NCBI GenBank assembly: GCA_015063985.1
Contig: SVTC01000006.1
Coordinates: forward strand, 49,598 to 113,597
Reading direction: 5' to 3'
Length of the DNA stretch: 64,000 bases
Origin: Oscillospiraceae bacterium
GTDB lineage: Bacteria; Bacillota; Clostridia; Oscillospirales; SIG627
This document shows positions 43,990 to 52,198 of this stretch, piece after piece. The translations under genes and the position numbers were made by a program. The notes under the pieces were generated by a model. The model saw only the letters and a list, made by a program, of their open reading frames with translations. It was not told the DNA's origin and searched no databases. Each line of letters starts with the position of its first letter. Within the stretch, counting starts at the first letter, position 1.

Positions 43990-44700
43990 ATGAGTTTTTC
44001 GCAAAGAGTTCTCGAGCTTATAAAGGAAAAAAACATTCCCAAATCCGAGTTGGCAAGAGCTGCCGAGATCCCCTATACAACCTTAGACAGTATGCTCAAG
44101 CGCGACAGTGACACCGCGCGACTTGAAGCAATGTTCAGAATAGCCGCCTATCTGGACGTAAGCCTTGAGGAGCTTATTTATCCCGGCGGAAAAGCAAATG
44201 CATCGGGCTTGACCGAGGAAGAAAAACGGCTTTTGGAAAATTACCGTAATCTCGACACAAGAGGAAAAAGGACTGTATCTGCATTTTTACGCTGTGAATC
44301 GGAAAGTCAAAAGGCTCAAAGACCGCTTCACAAGCCCGCAAGAAGCATTCCGGTATACGATGCACCTGCAGCGGCAGGAGCCGCCTTGCCTTTACTCAGC
44401 GACGATTTTTCTTTGATCCCCGCAGACGGCATACCGGATCAGACTGATTTCGGAATAAAGATCAGCGGAGACAGTATGGAGCCTCTGATAAAGGATCAGA
44501 GTGTAGTATGGGTACAGAATACCCCCACCCTTTCCGGCGGAGATATCGGAATATTTCTCCTCAACGGAGAAAGCCTTTGCAAAAAGCTCCAGACCTCCCC
44601 ATCAGGCTGCAAGCTTATTTCCCTTAACCCAAAGTATGCACCCATCACGGTATTGGACACCGATGAGCTCAAGGTCGTCGGCAAGGTCCTGATCAAATAA
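43990..44700 (+). CDS. XRE-family repressor with S24 (LexA-like) peptidase domain
   Basis: 236 residues. The N-terminal helix-turn-helix reads KSELARAAEIPYTTLDSMLKR near residue 19. A linker at about 70-120 leads to an S24 domain with an AAAG self-cleavage-like site near residue 130 and the nucleophilic Ser in ISGDSMEPLI near residue 158; a Lys in CKKL near residue 198 could be the partner base. Such proteins act as prophage CI-type or stress repressors that may self-cleave under RecA. No phage genes surround it. A lipoprotein-like M23 gene starts 15 bases after its stop, so they may be cotranscribed. Which genes it controls is unknown. Confidence 0.87.
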   Translation: MSFSQRVLELIKEKNIPKSELARAAEIPYTTLDSMLKRDSDTARLEAMFRIAAYLDVSLEELIYPGGKANASGLTEEEKRLLENYRNLDTRGKRTVSAFLRCESESQKAQRPLHKPARSIPVYDAPAAAGAALPLLSDDFSLIPADGIPDQTDFGIKISGDSMEPLIKDQSVVWVQNTPTLSGGDIGIFLLNGESLCKKLQTSPSGCKLISLNPKYAPITVLDTDELKVVGKVLIK

Positions 44701-44715
44701 TCAAGGAGTCTGAAG

Positions 44716-46311
44716 ATGAATAAAAAAACCTCAAAAGCCCTTTGGCTCCTTGCATTCATCCCCCTTGCAGCAGCCTTGATATTGTTCTGGTCCTTCCAAC
44801 AAGCCACCCCCGTCACCTCGGCATTGCTTTCATCAGAGGTACTTGGCGAAAAGGAATTTACAGATCCCGAGCAATGTGAGATGTTCAACGCAATGATAAG
44901 CGAGGCGGACCTTATAGAAGCTCCGATCAACCCATTGGAAAGCTACCACAGTTTCAAGCTCACGCTGAAGAATATGACGGGAGAAACCGATTACGATCTG
45001 TATCTCAGCGGAAACGCAGCAGACAGCCTCTTTACAGACTCTGAGGGAACGCTGTACAGAATATCCACCGAAAATGCACTGTGGCTCCTTACGCGCGAAG
45101 GTCTGGACTACATAGATCCCGATTATTGTATCCCCGCCGTAAGCTTTTCCTCCGACTCAGGCACGGTAGATATTTCCTCCTGCCAAGATTCCACTTGGAC
45201 CTACCTCGGCGCAGACGAGAAAGAGCATCAAAGAAGCGAATCCCCCGCCGAGGATGTCACGGTCGAGTACCTCGCCTCCAAGCAGTGGGAGCTCAACTTC
45301 TCAATTGAGCCCGATTGGAGCCTTGTCACCGTCAAGGATGGCGACATTATCATTTTCAGCGACAGCCACAAGGAGCTTTCCTCCTTCAGCTATTCCAAGG
45401 ATGCTATGCTCAGCGTTACGGCGGAAGCAAAGTGGAATAAGACCCCCGACTCAGAATATTACGGAAGCACGGTTGCAAGCTTCACACTTTCCAGCAACGC
45501 CCCTGCAAGCTTCTCCATAAGCTCCGACAGCTGCTACCCCGGAGAGCTGATCTCCATTCTTTGCAAAAACTGCCATAACGGAGAAATCACACTTTCAGGA
45601 AATTTAAACGGGGCCGAAAATGCAAGGATAATAGACTATTGCGGCGAAAAGATCATTCTTCTTCCCGTAAACGTTACCACTCCCAAGGGAGATTATGAGC
45701 TGAAGGTAAAGGGTGAGGGCTTGGAGCAAAGCTTTTTACTTAAGGTCAATGAGAAAAGCTTTGTCACCGAAACTCTTACCAATCTAAGCTTCAACGATCT
45801 AAAAAGCGCACACGAGCAGGAAGAAGAAGCCCTAAAGGAAATATTCAAGTCCTCCTCGGATACAGCTTTGTGGTCAGGTAATTTTTCGGTACCCGTCTCA
45901 GGGGAAGACAGTTGGATAAGCACCCGCTTCGGATCCTTCATCAAGGCAGAGGGCTACAACGGCTCGATACGCCACCTCGGAGTTGATTACGTGCAGCTTC
46001 CCTCAACCTTCATTGCCGCATCCAATGACGGAGAGGTGGTCTTCGCAGGTAAGCTCCCCTACTCCGGTAACACCGTCATTATAGACCACGGTCTCGGATA
46101 TTTCACCGTTTATTCCTGCCTCGATACCATTTCAGTAAGCAAGGGTATGAAGGTATTCCGTTCCCAGACTCTCGGAACTCTGGGTAACAGCGGTATAACA
46201 AGCGGAAACTATCTGCATTTTGACGTGCGCATCTGGGGGGTAAGCGTTAATCCCCACACGGTCCTCGGCACAACTCCCGATTTCTTTGATCTTAAGCTGT
46301 CCGGAAACTAA
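44716..46311 (+). CDS. M23-like (LytM) protein, probably catalytically inactive
   Basis: 531 residues with one N-terminal membrane helix (about 9-27) and a long extracytoplasmic region of beta character, then a C-terminal M23 domain from about residue 395. The zinc ligands are kept: HLGVD near residue 419 (HxxxD) and the second His of the usual HxH in YLHFDV near residue 499. The two catalytic His are changed: Tyr replaces the first His of HxH, and YSCL near residue 466 has Cys where YAHL normally has His. It may therefore regulate another hydrolase, like EnvC or NlpD. It follows the S24 repressor by 15 bases and precedes a deacetylase. Confidence 0.82.
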   Translation: MNKKTSKALWLLAFIPLAAALILFWSFQQATPVTSALLSSEVLGEKEFTDPEQCEMFNAMISEADLIEAPINPLESYHSFKLTLKNMTGETDYDLYLSGNAADSLFTDSEGTLYRISTENALWLLTREGLDYIDPDYCIPAVSFSSDSGTVDISSCQDSTWTYLGADEKEHQRSESPAEDVTVEYLASKQWELNFSIEPDWSLVTVKDGDIIIFSDSHKELSSFSYSKDAMLSVTAEAKWNKTPDSEYYGSTVASFTLSSNAPASFSISSDSCYPGELISILCKNCHNGEITLSGNLNGAENARIIDYCGEKIILLPVNVTTPKGDYELKVKGEGLEQSFLLKVNEKSFVTETLTNLSFNDLKSAHEQEEEALKEIFKSSSDTALWSGNFSVPVSGEDSWISTRFGSFIKAEGYNGSIRHLGVDYVQLPSTFIAASNDGEVVFAGKLPYSGNTVIIDHGLGYFTVYSCLDTISVSKGMKVFRSQTLGTLGNSGITSGNYLHFDVRIWGVSVNPHTVLGTTPDFFDLKLSGN

Positions 46312-46346
46312 GCTTTCGCCGACAGTTAAATAATAAGGAGATAATT

Positions 46347-47210
46347 ATGATCAGGTATCAATTTTTGCGATTTCCCGGAGGGAAAAGCAAGGCTGTGACC
46401 TTCAGCTATGACGACGGCGTAAAACAGGATGAACGCTTTGCAAAAACATTGTCAAGGTACGGCTTAAAGGGAACCTTCAATCTTAACAGCGATGAACTGA
46501 AAAAGGGCAGAGGTCTCTCCACCGAGCAGATCAAGGAATTTATCATCAATGCAGGCCACGAGATAGCCGTACACGGCTACAATCACCGCGCCAACGGAAC
46601 TCTCCGCCCCATCGAAGGCATCAGAGACGTTTTGGACGAAAGACTTGAGCTTGAAAGAAAGTTCGGAATGATCATCCGCGGAATGGCTTATCCCGATAGC
46701 GGTATAACCCGTTTTGTTAACGGAACCGACTATTCTATGGTCAAGAACTATCTTCAAGAGCTTGATATAATGTACTCGAGGACCCTCTCCGGTGACAACG
46801 ATCGCTTCGAGCTTCCTTCCGATTGGCACGCCTGGATGCCCACTGCCCATCACAATAACCCCAATATTATGGAATACATAAAAAAATTCGTAGAGCTTGA
46901 AGTCACCGGCTACGGCTCAAGACCCGCTCCCAGACTTTTCTATATCTGGGGACATAGCTACGAATTCGATAACAATGACAACTGGGATCACCTGGAAAAA
47001 ATCTGCGAAGCAATAAGTAATAAGGATGACATCTGGTACGCCACCAATATGGAAATATGCCAATACGTCAAAGCCTATGAATCCTTAAGCTACAGTGCCG
47101 ACGGAAAGCTTATTTATAATCCCACACTGTTTACCATCTGGCTTTTGATAGACAATCAACTCTTTACAATCGAGCCCGGAAAGACTCTGGATATCCGCGA
47201 TAAGTTTTGA
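46347..47210 (+). CDS. Polysaccharide deacetylase family protein
   Basis: 287 residues of NodB-type fold. TFSYDDGV near residue 18 gives the metal-binding and catalytic Asp pair, and HGYNH near residue 73 the two metal-binding His of HxxxH. There is no signal peptide or membrane helix, so the substrate is probably a small cytosolic molecule or oligosaccharide rather than the wall. The start follows AAGGAG. It lies 35 bases after the M23-like gene and ends in a strong terminator, so it may close that transcript. Confidence 0.88.
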   Translation: MIRYQFLRFPGGKSKAVTFSYDDGVKQDERFAKTLSRYGLKGTFNLNSDELKKGRGLSTEQIKEFIINAGHEIAVHGYNHRANGTLRPIEGIRDVLDERLELERKFGMIIRGMAYPDSGITRFVNGTDYSMVKNYLQELDIMYSRTLSGDNDRFELPSDWHAWMPTAHHNNPNIMEYIKKFVELEVTGYGSRPAPRLFYIWGHSYEFDNNDNWDHLEKICEAISNKDDIWYATNMEICQYVKAYESLSYSADGKLIYNPTLFTIWLLIDNQLFTIEPGKTLDIRDKF

Positions 47211-47216
47211 GCTATC

Positions 47217-47253
47217 CTTCCTCCCTTCCTTGAAGGAAGGGAGGAAGCCTTTT
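47217..47253 (+). terminator. Terminator after the deacetylase gene
   Basis: A near-perfect 15-bp inverted repeat (CTTCCTCCCTTCC with its complement) followed by CCTTTT. Confidence 0.9.
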
Positions 47254-47280
47254 GCCGAAAAATAAAATTCTCCAAACCTC

Positions 47281-47309
47281 TTGATTTGCTTTGGTCTATG
47301 TGATATAAT
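47281..47309 (+). promoter_or_regulatory. Promoter of tRNA-Leu
   Basis: TTGATT (47281-47286), 17-bp spacer, TATAAT (47304-47309) with an extended -10 TGA; 11 bases before the tRNA 5' end. Confidence 0.75.
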
Positions 47310-47320
47310 ATGTAGGCTAT

Positions 47321-47404
47321 GCGGGTGTGGCGGAATTGGCAGACGCGCCAGACTTAGGATCTGGTGTCCTCGACGTGCAGGTTCAACCCCTGTCACCCGC
47401 ACCA
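47321..47404 (+). tRNA. tRNA-Leu (anticodon TAG)
   Basis: 84 nt with encoded CCA. The acceptor GCGGGTG pairs with CACCCGC, followed by discriminator A and CCA. The anticodon stem CCAGA/TCTGG with loop ending around TAG reads CUA leucine codons. A long variable arm (GTCCTCGACGTG) is present as for all tRNA-Leu. The TTCAA T-loop is intact. Confidence 0.96.
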
Positions 47405-47435
47405 AAAAATCCAAGTTGAAAGACTTGGATTTTTT
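47404..47435 (+). terminator. Terminator of tRNA-Leu
   Basis: AAAAAATCCAAG pairs with CTTGGATTTTTT across an 8-base loop, ending in T6. Confidence 0.9.
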
Positions 47436-47630
47436 CATTTGTGCCGCAGGCACAACATCATTTGCGTGCAACGCACGCAACATCATTTCGAGCAAAGCGA
47501 GAACATCATTGCCGCCCCGCGGCACAAATGAACGAGGTTGTGCTTTGCACAAATGATGTACTTCGTATTGATGTTACGCCTTGTGGCGTAAACGATGTTG
47601 CGCTTCGCGCAAACGGAATCGTAACCGTTT
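47436..47630. repeat. Array of miniature hairpins separated by CATCATT / AATGATG spacers
   Basis: About 195 bases in which short, mutually different palindromes alternate with a constant spacer. Left half: GTGCC-GGCAC (47441), GCGTGC-GCACGC (47464), an imperfect CGAG hairpin (47489) and GCCGC-GCGGC (47511), each separated by AACATCATT. The right half has TTGTGC-GCACAA (47538), TAC-GTA (47559), TACGCC-GGCGTA (47575), TTGCGC-GCGCAA (47598) and AAACGG-CCGTTT (47611) separated by AATGATG, TTGATGTT and CGATGTT, the complement of the left spacers. The spacer direction flips near 47530. It lies between two tRNA genes and has no plausible protein product. Confidence 0.75.
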
Positions 47631-47651
47631 CTTTGATTAGCTGATTGACAG

Positions 47652-47680
47652 TTGAGTTTTAACTGAAAGTACGATATATG
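47652..47680 (+). promoter_or_regulatory. Candidate promoter of tRNA-Gln
   Basis: TTGAGT (47652-47657), 17-bp spacer, TATATG (47675-47680). An alternative uses TTGACA at 47645 with TACGAT at 47670 and a long 19-bp spacer. Either would start just upstream of the tRNA. Confidence 0.45.
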
Positions 47681-47695
47681 TTGAAAATAATCCAT

Positions 47696-47769
47696 TGGGG
47701 ATTTGTGTAATGGCAGCACGACAGACTCTGACTCTGTTTGTGAGGGTTCAAATCCTTCATCCCCAGCCA
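47696..47769 (+). tRNA. tRNA-Gln (anticodon CTG)
   Basis: 74 nt with encoded CCA. The acceptor TGGGGAT pairs with ATCCCCA, discriminator G. The anticodon stem ACAGA/TCTGT encloses CTCTGAC, anticodon CTG (CAG codons). The TTCAAAT T-loop is standard. No tRNA-Gln(TTG) is in this window. Confidence 0.94.
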
Positions 47770-47772
47770 AAT

Positions 47773-47811
47773 AAGCACGGTGGCTTTGATACAAAGCCAC
47801 CGTGCTTTTCT
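47773..47811 (+). terminator. Terminator of tRNA-Gln
   Basis: A 16-bp stem (AAGCACGGTGGCTTTG with its complement, loop ATA) followed by TTTTC. Confidence 0.9.
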
Positions 47812-47902
47812 GTCTTCGCTTTTTATAATAACAAGTGTTAAGGCAGTCCCTGATATATAAAGCTCCTTTTTCACCTTGTGTTTTCGTTACTTCTATTGGA
47901 GA

Positions 47903-48112
47903 TCACTTTATCTCTAAAAGCTCATATCCCGCATCAACGATGGCCTTTGTCAAAGCTTCGTCGGATACTTTTTTCCCAAGCTTGACCCTTGCGGTCTTTT
48001 CCTCAAGGCTGACCGTCACCTCATCAACGCCATCTACTGCCGCAAGCGCCTTCTGAACGTGCATAACGCAATGCTGACACATCATACCTTCGATCTTCAA
48101 TACCTTTTCCAT
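47903..48112 (-). other. Possible CopZ chaperone from an internal start in copA
   Basis: An ATG at 48112 lies in the copA frame, preceded by AAAGGAG with 8 bases of spacing, a ribosome site better than most in the window. The product would be 69 residues starting [15 protein letters not shown], the normal size and start of free CopZ. It probably arose when a copA-copZ pair lost the copA stop codon, since the linker encodes the old intergenic region. It may give both a fused and a free chaperone. Confidence 0.5.
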
Positions 48113-50401
48113 TTTTATATCTCCTTTGATCTGTACCGCGGTATCAGCCTCGGTACTGTTATTTTTTGCTTTAAACCACCTAAGGCGCAAAGCGTTACTT
48201 ACCACAAAAACAGAGCTGAAGCTCATTGCCAAAGCTCCTATCATAGGATTCAGCTTCAGCGCAAAAGGAATGAAAAACACGCCCGCCGCCACCGGTATAC
48301 CTATAATATTATATATGAATGCCCAAAACAGATTTTGCTTAATATTGCGAATGACCGCCTTACTGAGTCTGATAGCTGTTGCAACGTCCATAAGATCGCT
48401 TTTCATCAAGACGATATCCGCCGAATCAATGGCTATATCCGTTCCCGCGCCTATAGCGATACCCACATCCGCACGGGCAAGAGCGGGCGCATCGTTGATG
48501 CCGTCACCGACCATCGCAACCTTCTTGCCCTCGCTCTGCAAGCGACGGATCTCTTTCTCCTTATCCTGAGGAAGCATTTCCGCCACCACCTTATCAAGCC
48601 CAACCAGGCGACGGATAGCCTCTGCCGTCCTTGAATTGTCTCCCGTGAGCATAACCACCTCAATGCCCATATCGGAAAGCTCTCTTACCGCTTGACGGCT
48701 GGTAGGCTTTATAACGTCAGCCACTGCGATCACGCCAAGCAAGCTCCCTCCGTAAGCAAAGTAAAGAGGAGTCTTGCCTTCCTCGGCATATTTTTCTCCC
48801 AAGGAAAAAAGCTCTGTATCTGTAACGGAGTTTTCCTCCATTAATTTACGGTTACCTCCAAGGCAAGGCATTGAATCTATAATTCCGCTTATTCCCTGCC
48901 CCGCTATCTGACGAAAATCACTGACCTCATAAGACTTGGCTTTTTTCCCCTCTGCCTCGGCTACTATCGCCTCAGCCAATGGATGCTCCGAAAGCCCTTC
49001 AAGGGATGCCGCAAGAGAGAGAAGCCTAAGCTCGTCTACTCCCCCCTTACAGCCGATATCGGTTACCTTGGGTCTTCCTTCGGTGACCGTACCCGTTTTA
49101 TCGAGAACCACGGTTTTAACGCGGTGCGCAGTCTCAAGCGCTTCTGCGGATTTTATAAGAATACCGTTTGCCGCTCCTCTGCCGGTTCCAACCATTATAG
49201 CGGTAGGTGTGGCAAGCCCCAAAGCGCACGGGCAAGAGATAACGAGAACGGATATCCCCACGGAAAGGGAAAACTCCAAGCCGTATCCCGCAATAAGCCA
49301 CGCCGCAGCGGCAACGATAGCAATTGCGATAACGATAGGCACAAAAACCCTGCTGACCTTGTCGGCAAGCTTGGCGATGGGCGCTTTTGAGCTTGTGGCC
49401 TCATCCACGAGGCGTATGATCCGGGAAAGGGCTGTATCGTTGCCAACCTTAGTCGCCTGCATTTTCAAAAATCCCGATTTGATAACCGTAGCACCGATAA
49501 GCTTATCTCCGCTGCGCTTTTCCACGGGGATGCTCTCTCCGGTCAAGGCAGACTCGTCCACAGCGGCTCCGCCCTCAAGCACCACGCCGTCCACGGGAAC
49601 CGACTCTCCCGCTTTCACTATGAGAACGTCACCCAAGACCACTTCCTCCACCGGAACAGAGATCTGCAAGCCGTCTCTTTCCACCGTAGCAACCTTGGGA
49701 CTCAGGTCCATAAGCTTTGTAATAGCATCCGAGGTCCTTCCCTTTGCCTTTGCTTCCAAGGTCTTACCCAGAGAAATAAGGGTAAGGATCATCGCGGAGG
49801 ACTCGAAATAAATATCCATCATAAAGTGATGAACGGTCTCAAGATCGCCGTGTCCCATTCCAAAGGCTATCTTATATATGGCATAGACACCGTACACCAA
49901 AGCGGCGCCCGAGCCGATGGCTATCAAGGAATCCATATTGGGTGCGCCGTGAAAAAGATTCTTGAAGCCGTTTTTGAAATAATGCTTATTTATAATGAGC
50001 ACAGGAATAGCTAAAAGGAATTGAGTAAATGCAAAAGACAATGCATTCTCCACCCCCATAAAAAAAGCGGGAAGCGGCCAATTCATCATATTCCCCATAG
50101 AAAGGTAAAACAAGGGCACGGTGAAGACCAAGGACATAAAAAGCCTTTTCTTCATTATCTCATACTCACCCTGTGCGTTATCCGCCTTAGCCGTCTTGGC
50201 AGCTTTGTTTTCCCCTACGGATCTTAAAGACGCACCGTAGCCTGCTTTCTCCACCGCCGAGATTATCATATCAACAGTCAGTTCACCTTCATCGAAGCTT
50301 ACCGACATACTGTTTTTCAAAAGATTGACTGCCACCTGAACCACTCCCGGAAGCTTTTTTACACAAGCCTCGACCCTCGCGGAGCAAGCCGAGCAGGTCA
50401 T
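47903..50401 (-). CDS. copA: Copper-exporting P1B-type ATPase with C-terminal CopZ-like domain
   Basis: 832 residues from the ATG at 50401. N-terminal heavy-metal domain (MTCSAC at residues 1-6), membrane segments, TGES near residue 270, CPCALG with the membrane copper site near residue 400, phosphorylated Asp in DKTGT near residue 443, SEHPLAEA and GDGINDAP: a complete Cu+ pump. A second metal-binding domain, IEGMMCQHC, ends the protein. Codons upstream of this ATG read KREEFNVSG in frame and complete the first domain, but the frame has ACG at 50431, preceded by GAGGGGG, where ATG would be expected. Export is predicted to be induced by copper. Confidence 0.93.
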   Translation of the reverse strand: MTCSACSARVEACVKKLPGVVQVAVNLLKNSMSVSFDEGELTVDMIISAVEKAGYGASLRSVGENKAAKTAKADNAQGEYEIMKKRLFMSLVFTVPLFYLSMGNMMNWPLPAFFMGVENALSFAFTQFLLAIPVLIINKHYFKNGFKNLFHGAPNMDSLIAIGSGAALVYGVYAIYKIAFGMGHGDLETVHHFMMDIYFESSAMILTLISLGKTLEAKAKGRTSDAITKLMDLSPKVATVERDGLQISVPVEEVVLGDVLIVKAGESVPVDGVVLEGGAAVDESALTGESIPVEKRSGDKLIGATVIKSGFLKMQATKVGNDTALSRIIRLVDEATSSKAPIAKLADKVSRVFVPIVIAIAIVAAAAWLIAGYGLEFSLSVGISVLVISCPCALGLATPTAIMVGTGRGAANGILIKSAEALETAHRVKTVVLDKTGTVTEGRPKVTDIGCKGGVDELRLLSLAASLEGLSEHPLAEAIVAEAEGKKAKSYEVSDFRQIAGQGISGIIDSMPCLGGNRKLMEENSVTDTELFSLGEKYAEEGKTPLYFAYGGSLLGVIAVADVIKPTSRQAVRELSDMGIEVVMLTGDNSRTAEAIRRLVGLDKVVAEMLPQDKEKEIRRLQSEGKKVAMVGDGINDAPALARADVGIAIGAGTDIAIDSADIVLMKSDLMDVATAIRLSKAVIRNIKQNLFWAFIYNIIGIPVAAGVFFIPFALKLNPMIGALAMSFSSVFVVSNALRLRWFKAKNNSTEADTAVQIKGDIKMEKVLKIEGMMCQHCVMHVQKALAAVDGVDEVTVSLEEKTARVKLGKKVSDEALTKAIVDAGYELLEIK

Positions 50402-50459
50402 TCCGCTTACATTAAATTCCTCTCTTTTCGTAAGCCCGTCCCCCTCTCATCTACTGTAT

Positions 50460-50488
50460 AGTATACCATTTTTTCCATAATATTTCAA
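50460..50488 (-). promoter_or_regulatory. Promoter of copA
   Basis: Minus strand TTGAAA (50483-50488), 17-bp spacer, TATACT (50460-50465) with TGG before the -10. A small GTATACTATAC near-palindrome covers the -10 and could be a metal-responsive operator. Confidence 0.7.
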
Positions 50489-50560
50489 TGTTCAAACCAT
50501 ACTTTTCATTGGTTTTTATTAACGCCGCCGTTATAATTATTACCCAAACCGAGTAAAAGC

Positions 50561-51430
50561 TTATTTATAAAATGCCATCAAAAGAGTAGCTGCTACCATA
50601 AGAAACAGTCCCAGCTTCGCCCGAGGTGTCAATCTTTCCTTAAAAACCACGTACGAAAAACCGACGCTTACAAGAATGCTCAGCTTATCTATCGGAACCA
50701 CGACACTGACAAGACCGTTGGCGATGGCATAATAGTAGCATAACCAGGAGGCTCCCGTTGCAACGCCCGAAAGAGCTATAAATCCCAGCTCCCTTTTATC
50801 AATGCTCTTCAGCTCCTTTTGCTTTCCGCGGTAGAAGACCATCCCCCAGGCAAGCAGCAGCACCACTGCCGTGCGAATGGCGGTTCCGAGATTTGACTCC
50901 ACGTCCGAAATACCAAGCTTTGCAAGTATGGAGGTCAAAGCCGCAAACATTGCGGAAAGCACGGCATATAATCTCCAAGCCCGCCCCTCGGATTTATGCT
51001 CAACGCTCTTTTTCTCCACCATAAGAAGAATACCAACTGCAAGGATCAAGGTCGCAACAAGCTTTATTACAAGGTTGCTTCTTTCATCAAAGCAGATAAT
51101 GGCTAAAAGAACGGTGATCACGGTACTTGATTTATCAATGGGAACGACCTTATTGATATCCCCAAGGGAAAGCGCCTTAAAATAGCATATCCAAGAGGCT
51201 CCCGTTGCGATTCCCGAGAGGACAAGAAACAAAAGAGATCTTGGGCTTATATCGCTTATAGTGGTCTGTGACCCTGCGATAAACACCATTAACCACGAAA
51301 AAATAAGAACAACTACGGTGCGAAGAGCTGTTGCCACATCGGAATCGGTCTTTTTTATACCGCATTTGGCAAGTATGGACGTAAGACCCGCAAAAAACGC
51401 AGAAAGAACCGCCGCCGTTAACCAGATCAT
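50561..51430 (-). CDS. EamA/DMT family transporter
   Basis: 289 residues with ten membrane segments in two EamA repeats. The GAS WICY / GASWLCY stretches (near residues 79 and 224) and VVPIDK (near 95 and 240) recur at matching places in each half, showing the internal duplication. DMT carriers export small metabolites or amino acids, and here the direction and substrate are unknown. Its ATG overlaps the Crp/Fnr stop by 4 bases, so the regulator and transporter are one unit. Confidence 0.88.
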   Translation of the reverse strand: MIWLTAAVLSAFFAGLTSILAKCGIKKTDSDVATALRTVVVLIFSWLMVFIAGSQTTISDISPRSLLFLVLSGIATGASWICYFKALSLGDINKVVPIDKSSTVITVLLAIICFDERSNLVIKLVATLILAVGILLMVEKKSVEHKSEGRAWRLYAVLSAMFAALTSILAKLGISDVESNLGTAIRTAVVLLLAWGMVFYRGKQKELKSIDKRELGFIALSGVATGASWLCYYYAIANGLVSVVVPIDKLSILVSVGFSYVVFKERLTPRAKLGLFLMVAATLLMAFYK

Positions 51431-52104
51431 TTTTCTCCTCCCATAGACAGTAATTTGAAATTGCTTTTGTCAAACTCCAACAGTCCCTCATCCCTCATTT
51501 TACTCAGCTCGTTTGACATTGCGCTTCTGTCCACCGACAGAAAATCAGCAAGCTGCTGACGGTTAAAGGGAATGGAGAATTCTGCGCTGTTTTGCCTTTT
51601 CGCCTCCTGAGACAAATAGGAAATAAGCTTCTCTCTGGTGGAGCGCATGGACATATGCCCCAGCTTTTGAACCAGGTATCTGTTTTTCTCCGAGATGGAA
51701 AAGAATAGATTATGCACCACCGCAGAGTGAAAACGGCAAGCTGAGGGGCAGGTAGTGAGAACTCTGTTGGCGTTAAAAAGTATCACCGCACTGTCCTCTA
51801 CTGCCACCACGTCGTTAAATAAGGGGCCGCTTTCGGGAGCAATGTACGCCTCACCGAAAAGCTCTCCCACCGAGACTCTTCCCAAAATGCTTCTGTTTCC
51901 CCAATAATCGTCGTTACGAATGTGAAGACCACCCTCCACAAGAACAAGCATATCATTCAATCGTTCTCCTTGATTAAGCAGGTATTCCCCCTTTTTCAAA
52001 AAGCGGCACCTTGCATCAAGGCAGGACAGCATAGATACTATTTCCTCTTCCTTTAATCCGGAAAACATCTTTGTTCTTTTTAAAACAGGAATATATTTTT
52101 TCAT
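51427..52104 (-). CDS. Crp/Fnr family transcriptional regulator
   Basis: 225 residues, starting at the ATG after AGAAGG; the 65 upstream in-frame codons are intergenic and lack a ribosome site. The cyclic-nucleotide-binding-type beta-roll covers about residues 15-130 (LVEGGLHI, VGELFGE), followed by a winged helix-turn-helix with FNRQQLADFLSVDRSAMSNELSKM near residue 180. It has no N-terminal Cys cluster, so it is not a classical FNR, though ligands cannot be read. It is divergent from an iron-sulfur protein gene and coupled to a transporter. Confidence 0.9.
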   Translation of the reverse strand: MKKYIPVLKRTKMFSGLKEEEIVSMLSCLDARCRFLKKGEYLLNQGERLNDMLVLVEGGLHIRNDDYWGNRSILGRVSVGELFGEAYIAPESGPLFNDVVAVEDSAVILFNANRVLTTCPSACRFHSAVVHNLFFSISEKNRYLVQKLGHMSMRSTREKLISYLSQEAKRQNSAEFSIPFNRQQLADFLSVDRSAMSNELSKMRDEGLLEFDKSNFKLLSMGGEK

Positions 52105-52117
52105 AAAGCCTTCTTTT

Positions 52118-52133
52118 TGTTGTAAAAACAACA
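52118..52133. promoter_or_regulatory. Crp/Fnr-type operator between regulator and iron-sulfur gene
   Basis: A perfect two-fold site, TGTTGT-AAAA-ACAACA. It lies 14 bases upstream of the regulator's ATG (downstream of its promoter) and about 41.5 bases upstream of the predicted start of the divergent iron-sulfur transcript, the class II activator position. Confidence 0.65.
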
Positions 52134-52147
52134 GATTTATTGGTTTT

Positions 52148-52176
52148 ATTATACTATAATAATTACACAAAGTCAA
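52148..52176 (-). promoter_or_regulatory. Promoter of the Crp/Fnr-transporter unit
   Basis: Minus strand TTGACT (52171-52176), 17-bp spacer, TATAAT (52148-52153). The operator at 52118 lies within the first 30 transcribed bases, a repressing position. Confidence 0.75.
52155..52160 (+). promoter_or_regulatory. -10 element of the iron-sulfur protein gene
   Basis: A perfect TATAAT whose expected -35 position (about 52132-52137) has no recognisable hexamer, as expected for an activator-dependent promoter. Confidence 0.5.
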
Positions 52177-52198
52177 GAATACAAAAAGGAGAGTTAAA

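Noticed and set aside
47085..47552. Protein-like frame on the minus strand containing VRVTGVEPARRGHQI
   Set aside because: It translates through the complement of tRNA-Leu and the terminator and is not a gene.
47436..47630. CRISPR array
   Set aside because: The constant units are only 7-10 bases and the variable units are palindromes, the reverse of repeat-spacer structure; no cas genes are near.
47441..47644. 67-codon frame across the hairpin array
   Set aside because: It is made of the palindromes themselves, has no ribosome site, and would give a repetitive, unlikely peptide.
47483..47800. Small protein on the minus strand containing GDEGFEPSQTESESVV
   Set aside because: This is the translation of the complement of tRNA-Gln, a well-known false protein.
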